In this document: positions 59,602-64,000 of the stretch, piece after piece
Layout: the number at the start of each line of letters is the position of its first letter
Numbering within the stretch: the first letter of the stretch is position 1
Assembly (NCBI GenBank): GCA_965223695.1
Contig: CBDCXJ010000051.1
Coordinates: 186,001 to 250,000, forward strand
DNA length: 64,000 nt
Direction: 5' to 3'
Origin: JAUVPB01 sp965223695
GTDB taxonomy: Bacteria; Actinomycetota; Thermoleophilia; Gaiellales; Gaiellaceae
Made by a program: the position numbers and the translations under genes
The notes under the pieces: model-generated
Databases searched by the model: none
The model's input: the letters and a program-made list of their open reading frames with translations, nothing else
Told to the model about the DNA's origin: nothing

Positions 59602-61536
59602 ATGGCAACAGTTGCTGACAAGCCGCGGATCGCTGAGATCCCCGACATCGACGTCGACCCGGTCACCATCGACATCATCGAAGGCGCGCTCAAGAGCGCC
59701 CGCTACGAGATGGACGCCGTGCTCTTTCGCTCGGCGATGAGTCCGGTCATCCGGGAGCAGCACGACGAGTTCCCGATGATCACCGACCCGCAGGGGCGCA
59801 TGGTCGTCGGCCAGTTTGGCGCCTACATCAACGAGATGATGGACGAGTGGGACCAGGGCATTTACCCAGGTGACGTGATCCTCACGTCCGATCCTTTCAA
59901 GTGCTCAGCATCGATCTCGCACACGAACGACTGGCTGGTGCTTGTCCCGATCTTCTACGACGACGAGCTCGTCGGCTGGGCCTCACAGTTCGGTCACCAG
60001 ATGGACTGCGGGGGCCCGCTCCCCGGCTCCCTACCGACGGCCGCCAAGACGATCTTCGAAGAGGGCCTGATCATTCCGCCGCTCAAGATCGTCGAGCGCG
60101 GTGAGATCCAACAGCCCGTTCTTGATCTGATCCTGAACAACATGCGGCTGCCCGAGATGAACCGGGCCGACCTGTTCGCGATCGCCGCCGGCTGCCGTGC
60201 GGGCGAGAAGCGGGTCATCGAGCTCTGCGACCGCTTCGGCAAGGACGTCTACCTCGCGACGCTCCAGAAGCTCCTCGATCGCACGTACGAGGCGATGAAG
60301 ATCCTCATTCACGCCGCGATCCCCGAGCAGCCCGAGACGTTCGAGGACTACATCGACGACGACGGGCTCGGCAACGGCCCGTTCAAGATGAAGTTGACGA
60401 TCTGGCGGGAGGGCGACCACGCGTTCTTCGACTGGTCCGGCACCGACCCGCAGTCGCTCGGGCCGATCAACTTCTACCTCTCCGAGGGCATGTTCAAGAT
60501 GTTCATCGGGGTTTACCTGATCATGGTCAACGACCCCCAGATCCTCTTCAACGACGGCTTCTACCCGCTGCTGCACGTGGTGATGCCAGAAGGGAGCATG
60601 CTCAGACCCCGGTACCCGGCCGCGCTCGGCTGCCGCACGCACGCCCTTGCGCGGCTGTTCGACGTGCTCGGCGGCGCGCTCACGAAGCAGGCGCCCGAGC
60701 TCAACACGGCGTCCGGCTACGGCACGAGCCCCTACATGCTCTATTCAGGCTGGGACGACAACGGCGAGTTCTTCTACTCGATGGAGATCCTCTACGGCGG
60801 CATCCCAGGTCGACCTGTCGGCGACGGCATGGACGGTCACTCGTGGTGGCCGCTGTTCGAGAACATCCCGGCCGAGTACCTCGAGTCCTACTATCCGTTG
60901 CGGATCGACCGCTACACGACCGTGGCCGACTCGGGCGGCCCCGGCTTCCACCGCGGCGGAAACGGGGTCGAGAAGCACTTCACCTACCTCGAGCCCGGCG
61001 AGATCTCGATCCACGACGACCGCTGGCTGACACGGCCGTGGGCCGCGCTCGGCGGCTGGCCCGGCGGGCGCTCGTCGAAGCTGCTCAAGCGTGCGGATGG
61101 CACCGAAGAGATTCTGCCGTCGAAGATCGATCAGATTCCGGTTCAGCCTGGCGACACGCTCGTCTACAAGACCGCCGGCGGCGGCGGCTGGAAGGACCGG
61201 CTGGAGCGGCCGATCGAGAACGTCGAGCGAGACGTCTCCTACGGGCTCGTCAGCAAGGAGTACGCCAAGGAGGGCTACGGCGTCGTCCTGAACGGCGACG
61301 GCAAAGCCGATGTCGCGGCGACCGAGAAGGAGCGCGCGCGCCAGTTGAAGGAGCGCGGCCCCGCGCAGTCTTTCGACTACGGGCCGCCACTAGAAGAGGT
61401 TCTGGCGAACTGCAAGGCCGAAACGGGCCTCGACCCGCCGGTGCCCGCGACGCCACTGCGCTGGTCGCCGCTCGAAGACAACGAGGACGCCCTGAACCGC
61501 GTCCGCGAGGGCGACGCAATACCGGCTCCGAAGTAG
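59602..61536 (+). CDS. hyuB: HyuB4: hydantoinase B / oxoprolinase (or acetophenone-carboxylase-like) subunit
   Basis: A 644-residue HyuB, the longest of the four; GGGAGGGGG precedes ATG 59602. Family marks: DPVTIDIIEGALKSARYEMD, SAMSPVIREQHDEFPMITDP, LTSDPFKCSASISHTNDWLV in place of the NDPYxGGTH form, FGHQMDCGGPLPGSLP, and GGGGWKDRLERPIENVERD towards the end. A C-terminal extension of about 60 residues (ERARQLKERGPAQSFDYGPP onward) is not present in HyuB2. Longer HyuB proteins with such tails occur among ketone carboxylases, but a hydantoinase role is equally open. It ends the catabolic part of the window. Confidence 0.92.
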   Translation: MATVADKPRIAEIPDIDVDPVTIDIIEGALKSARYEMDAVLFRSAMSPVIREQHDEFPMITDPQGRMVVGQFGAYINEMMDEWDQGIYPGDVILTSDPFKCSASISHTNDWLVLVPIFYDDELVGWASQFGHQMDCGGPLPGSLPTAAKTIFEEGLIIPPLKIVERGEIQQPVLDLILNNMRLPEMNRADLFAIAAGCRAGEKRVIELCDRFGKDVYLATLQKLLDRTYEAMKILIHAAIPEQPETFEDYIDDDGLGNGPFKMKLTIWREGDHAFFDWSGTDPQSLGPINFYLSEGMFKMFIGVYLIMVNDPQILFNDGFYPLLHVVMPEGSMLRPRYPAALGCRTHALARLFDVLGGALTKQAPELNTASGYGTSPYMLYSGWDDNGEFFYSMEILYGGIPGRPVGDGMDGHSWWPLFENIPAEYLESYYPLRIDRYTTVADSGGPGFHRGGNGVEKHFTYLEPGEISIHDDRWLTRPWAALGGWPGGRSSKLLKRADGTEEILPSKIDQIPVQPGDTLVYKTAGGGGWKDRLERPIENVERDVSYGLVSKEYAKEGYGVVLNGDGKADVAATEKERARQLKERGPAQSFDYGPPLEEVLANCKAETGLDPPVPATPLRWSPLEDNEDALNRVREGDAIPAPK

Positions 61537-61566
61537 CGGGCGGCCACTCATCTAGGTCTTTCGACG

Positions 61567-61591
61567 CCGGTACGGGCTTCGCCCGTGCCGG
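61567..61591 (+). terminator. Hairpin after hyuB4
   Basis: CCGGTACGGGC (61567-61577) pairs with GCCCGTGCCGG (61581-61591) over a TTC loop with one T-G wobble, 31 nt after the hyuB4 stop. No T-tract follows. Likely terminates the hyuA4-hyuB4 transcript. Confidence 0.65.
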
Positions 61592-61617
61592 TGCGCTCCC
61601 TCGGAGAGCAGCAAATT

Positions 61618-61668
61618 CCCTTGTGAATCGTCATGGCCCGCACGCAGCGCGGGCCGGATTCACAAGGG
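61618..61668. other. Two-tier stem-loop just before the MoxR gene
   Basis: CCCTTGTGAATC (61618-61629) pairs perfectly with GATTCACAAGGG (61657-61668). Inside it GGCCCGC (61635-61641) pairs with GCGGGCC (61649-61655). The right arm ends at the GGGAGG ribosome site (61666-61671) of the MoxR gene. It could be a second terminator, or a structure that masks the MoxR ribosome site. Confidence 0.6.
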
Positions 61669-61684
61669 AGGTCATAATTGACCC

Positions 61685-62677
61685 ATGCGCCTCGAGGCCC
61701 CCGTACGTGATCTGTCGCCGGCCGAGCAGGCGTTCGAGACCGCGCGCCGACTAACGGCGAGCATCGAGTCCGTCATCCGAGGCAAGAGCGCCGAGGTAAG
61801 GCTCGTCGTTGGCGCGCTCGCCGCAGGCGGCCATGTGCTGTTCGACGACGTCCCGGGCACGGCCAAGACGGTCCTCTCGCGCGCGATCGCGCAGTCGATC
61901 GATGGAGCAAGAGCAACGCGCATTCAGTGCACGCCCGACCTACAGCCGGCCGACGTCACCGGCTCGTCGATCTACAGCCAGAAGACGCTGGACTTCGAGT
62001 TCAGGCCGGGCCCGATCTTCACCAACATTCTCCTCCTTGACGAGGTCAACCGAGCGACGCCTAAGACACAAGCGGCGTTGCTCGAGGCCATGGCCGAGCA
62101 TCAGGTCACGGTCGACGCGGTGACACGCCCGCTGCCGCGCCCGTTCCTTCTGCTCGCTACCGAGAACCCCGTCGAGTACGAGGGGACGTTTCTCCTGCCG
62201 GAAGCAGAGCTCGATCGTTTCCTCCTGCGCACATCTCTCGGGTACCCGGGGGAGGACGACGAGCTCGAGATCGTGCGCGATCAGCGGCACGGCCACCCGC
62301 TCGACAGCGTCGTCCCGGTCGTTGATCTCGCCGACATCCAGAGGCTGCAGCAGGCAGTTGAAGACGTTCACGTCAACGAGTTGCTCCAGGAGTGGATCAT
62401 CCGCCTTGTCCGTGCGACGCGCGATCTCGATTTCGTCGAGCTCGGCGCTTCGGTGCGTGGCTCGATCGCGCTCGAGCGAGCCGTACGCGCCCGGGCGCTG
62501 CTCGACGAGCGCGACTACGTCGTCCCGGCTGACATCGAGGCGCTCGTTGTGCCGGTGCTTGCCCACCGCGTGCTGTTCGCAGCCGCGTTCGCGAGCGACG
62601 CGCGCAGGCGAGGGCGGGAAACGTCGCTGCGTGAGTTCGCTGAGCGCTGCCTCGACGCCGCACCGCTTTCTGACTGA
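61685..62677 (+). CDS. MoxR-family AAA+ ATPase
   Basis: A 330-residue AAA+ protein with GGGAGG upstream. Motifs: Walker A in FDDVPGTAKTVLSRAIAQS near residue 53, QCTPDLQPADVTGSSIY, Walker B LLLDEVNRATPKTQAALLEA near 117, sensor 1 LLATENPVEYEGTFLLPEAE and the arginine region LDRFLLRTSLGYPGEDDE. MoxR proteins act as chaperone-like ATPases with vWA-domain partners, here the DUF58 protein next door. This begins an operon unrelated to the catabolic genes. Confidence 0.95.
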   Translation: MRLEAPVRDLSPAEQAFETARRLTASIESVIRGKSAEVRLVVGALAAGGHVLFDDVPGTAKTVLSRAIAQSIDGARATRIQCTPDLQPADVTGSSIYSQKTLDFEFRPGPIFTNILLLDEVNRATPKTQAALLEAMAEHQVTVDAVTRPLPRPFLLLATENPVEYEGTFLLPEAELDRFLLRTSLGYPGEDDELEIVRDQRHGHPLDSVVPVVDLADIQRLQQAVEDVHVNELLQEWIIRLVRATRDLDFVELGASVRGSIALERAVRARALLDERDYVVPADIEALVVPVLAHRVLFAAAFASDARRRGRETSLREFAERCLDAAPLSD

Positions 62678-62679
62678 TC

Positions 62680-63597
62680 GTGCTCGCTCACCGATCGAGT
62701 GTTCCACTCCTCCCCAAGCGTCGGGTCAGTGGCCTGCCGATCGGGCAGATGCGCTCACGCCGACGCGGGCTCGGCCATGACCTTGCCGGCGCGCGACCCT
62801 ATCGCCCGGGCGATGACATCCGCACGATCGACCACCGCGCCACGGCCAAGTTGAGCTCGGCGCGCAACGGAGACGAGCTCGTTGTGCGCGAGTTCCTCAC
62901 CGAGCAGTCGACACGCGTCGTCGTCGTGCTCGATCGGAGCCCCTCCATGAGTCTCTTTCCTGCAGGGCTACCATGGCTGCCGAAGCCGGCCGCCGTGCTC
63001 GAGGCGGTGCGCGTCATCCTCGCGAGCGCACGCGACAGCGGCTGCCCCGCCGGCCTACTCGAATGCAACGAGCAGTGGGTCTGGGTTTCCCCCGACGGGC
63101 ACGCGGATCGAGACGTGCTCCTTGCTCGGGCAGCCCATTCAGCGTACGACGCTCCGGCCGCGTCGCTGGGCACCGCGATCGGTTCAGGGCTCACGCTCGA
63201 GCGCGGACTCGGACCGGGAACCTTCGTCTTCGTCCTCTCCGATTTTCTGCGTCCGCTCGCGTCGGAGATCTGGGAGGCGATGCTGGCACGGCGCTGGGAC
63301 GTCGTTCCGGTGATCATTCAGGACCGGGTCTGGGAGCAGAGCTTCCCTGATGTTGCGGGCAGCTTGCTCGCGATCGCCGATCCCGAGACGGGCGCGTGCT
63401 CCGAGCTCCGCCTCAGCGCGGCGGATGTCGCCACGCGACAAGCCGAGAACGAGCATCGCATCGCAGAGCTTCGTATGCGCCTGCAACGGTTCGGGCTCGA
63501 CTGGATCGAGCTGTGCTCGGCGAACGCCGAAAGCGTGCTCGATGACTTCGCGGCATGGGCGCTCGGCCGGCGGGAGGGCGCGCGGACGCTCAGATGA
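62680..63597 (+). CDS. DUF58 / vWA-like protein
   Basis: A 305-residue protein from GTG 62680, two bases after the MoxR stop. The DUF58 hallmark appears as GARPYRPGDDIRTIDHRATA near residue 37 (His where most members have Trp), followed by REFLTEQSTRVVVVLDRSPS, a metal-type DxSxS of a von Willebrand A fold, and TFVFVLSDFLRPLASEIWEA. DUF58 proteins are regular partners of MoxR ATPases in envelope-linked operons. The next gene overlaps its stop (ATGA). Confidence 0.92.
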   Translation: MLAHRSSVPLLPKRRVSGLPIGQMRSRRRGLGHDLAGARPYRPGDDIRTIDHRATAKLSSARNGDELVVREFLTEQSTRVVVVLDRSPSMSLFPAGLPWLPKPAAVLEAVRVILASARDSGCPAGLLECNEQWVWVSPDGHADRDVLLARAAHSAYDAPAASLGTAIGSGLTLERGLGPGTFVFVLSDFLRPLASEIWEAMLARRWDVVPVIIQDRVWEQSFPDVAGSLLAIADPETGACSELRLSAADVATRQAENEHRIAELRMRLQRFGLDWIELCSANAESVLDDFAAWALGRREGARTLR

Positions 63598-64000
63598 CGC
63601 GCCGGATCGTCGTCTCAGGCATGCTCGCCCTGGTCGCAGCGGGCGCGGTCGCGGCAGCGCTCGTGCTCGGGCTCGGCTCCTCCTCGTCCGAGCCTCAGCC
63701 TGTGCCCAGTGCACTCGAGCCCGGCGAGCCCGTCGCGGCCGAGACCACGCTGTCGCCTCCGATCCACCGGCTCGGTGACCTCGTTACAGCGAGGCTCGAG
63801 CTCACGATCGATCCAGCGTTCGTCGATCCGGACAGGATCACCGTCCGCGCGCAGTTCGCGCCTTACGAGCCAGCCTCTGAGGTGCAGATCTCGTCGCACC
63901 GCGTCGGCGCGCAGGCCGTACAGGTCCTTTCCTACGAGCTGCAGTGCGCGGTGCGCGAGTGCGTGAGCGAGCGATCGGACATGATTGTCGAGCTCCCTCG
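63594..64000 (+). CDS. Membrane-anchored or secreted protein of the MoxR/DUF58 operon (3' end beyond window)
   Basis: ATG 63594 overlaps the DUF58 stop; 135 codons are visible to the window edge. It starts MTRRIVVSGMLALVAAGAVA, a membrane anchor or signal segment, followed by a Ser/Pro-rich spacer and a beta-rich region (HRLGDLVTARLELTIDPAFV, DPDRITVRAQFAPYEPASEV) with a pair of cysteines in QCAVRECVSE. Position and appearance recall the BatD-like extracytoplasmic proteins that follow DUF58 genes, but the identity is not certain. Confidence 0.75.
   Translation, partial: MTRRIVVSGMLALVAAGAVAAALVLGLGSSSSEPQPVPSALEPGEPVAAETTLSPPIHRLGDLVTARLELTIDPAFVDPDRITVRAQFAPYEPASEVQISSHRVGAQAVQVLSYELQCAVRECVSERSDMIVELP

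Overview
The window is uniformly high-GC with tightly packed genes, many GTG starts, strong GGAGG-type ribosome sites, 1-14 nt start/stop overlaps and Cys-anchored lipoproteins of the 'AACGGDDS' type. This suggests a high-GC Actinomycetota, possibly Thermoleophilia-like (inference only). No rRNA, tRNA, CRISPR array, transposase or phage gene was seen. No gene-free stretch reaches 300 bases. The content is that of a catabolic chromosomal region or island for nitrogen-containing, ring-amide or ureide-like compounds.

Layout. (1) 1-5105, minus: acyl-CoA dehydrogenase, hyuA1 and hyuB1 (running off the left edge). (2) 5320-7221: first family-5 solute-binding lipoprotein, with its own hairpin. (3) 7346-11173: hyuA2-hyuB2. 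(4) 11215-12636, minus: a RidA-like gene and a frameshifted luciferase-like oxidoreductase. These diverge from (5) 12861-25619, plus: a Dpp/Opp-type permease and ATPase set, a frameshifted class III aminotransferase, a phosphotriesterase-like hydrolase, a TMADH-like flavoenzyme, two tandem bicupins and a second solute-binding lipoprotein, closed by a strong hairpin. (6) 25721-31096, plus: amidohydrolase, nitronate-monooxygenase-like protein, acyl-CoA ligase, SDR and a DszC/SfnB-like flavin monooxygenase. (7) 31109-35183, minus: small AtzG-like protein, amidase, acyl-CoA dehydrogenase, class IV aminotransferase and SnoaL-like protein. (8) 35317-41277, plus: GntR/FCD regulator, CaiB/BaiF CoA-transferase, zinc-type MDR dehydrogenase, isochorismatase-type hydrolase, HMG-CoA-lyase-like protein and an MFS transporter. 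(9) 41284-47111, minus: D-2-hydroxyacid dehydrogenase, allantoinase/hydantoinase-like hydrolase, UreA, UreB, UreC and acyl-CoA dehydrogenase. (10) 47186-49224, plus: LeuC/LeuD-type hydratase; then a small membrane protein on the minus strand. (11) 50042-57401, plus: hyuB3 (with an in-frame TAG), hyuA3, class III aminotransferase, alpha/beta hydrolase and a protein made of three RidA domains in tandem. (12) 57534-61536, plus: hyuA4-hyuB4, followed by hairpins. (13) 61685-64000: a MoxR/DUF58 operon that looks unrelated to the catabolism.

How the genes may work together (inference). Two lipoproteins capture substrate for one ABC importer. Ring opening would be shared by four ATP-dependent HyuA/HyuB pairs, a cyclic amidohydrolase, an amidase, an isochorismatase-type hydrolase and a urease that releases ammonia. 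Flavoenzymes would oxidise or N-dealkylate, and aminotransferases would remove amino groups with RidA-like proteins alongside. The carbon skeleton would pass through CoA activation, acyl-CoA dehydrogenases, a LeuCD-type hydratase and a lyase. The substrate cannot be read from the sequence. The most unusual items are the triple-RidA protein, the urease structural genes embedded in a ring-opening operon without accessory genes, the four HyuA/B pairs, and three genes carrying a frameshift or nonsense lesion.
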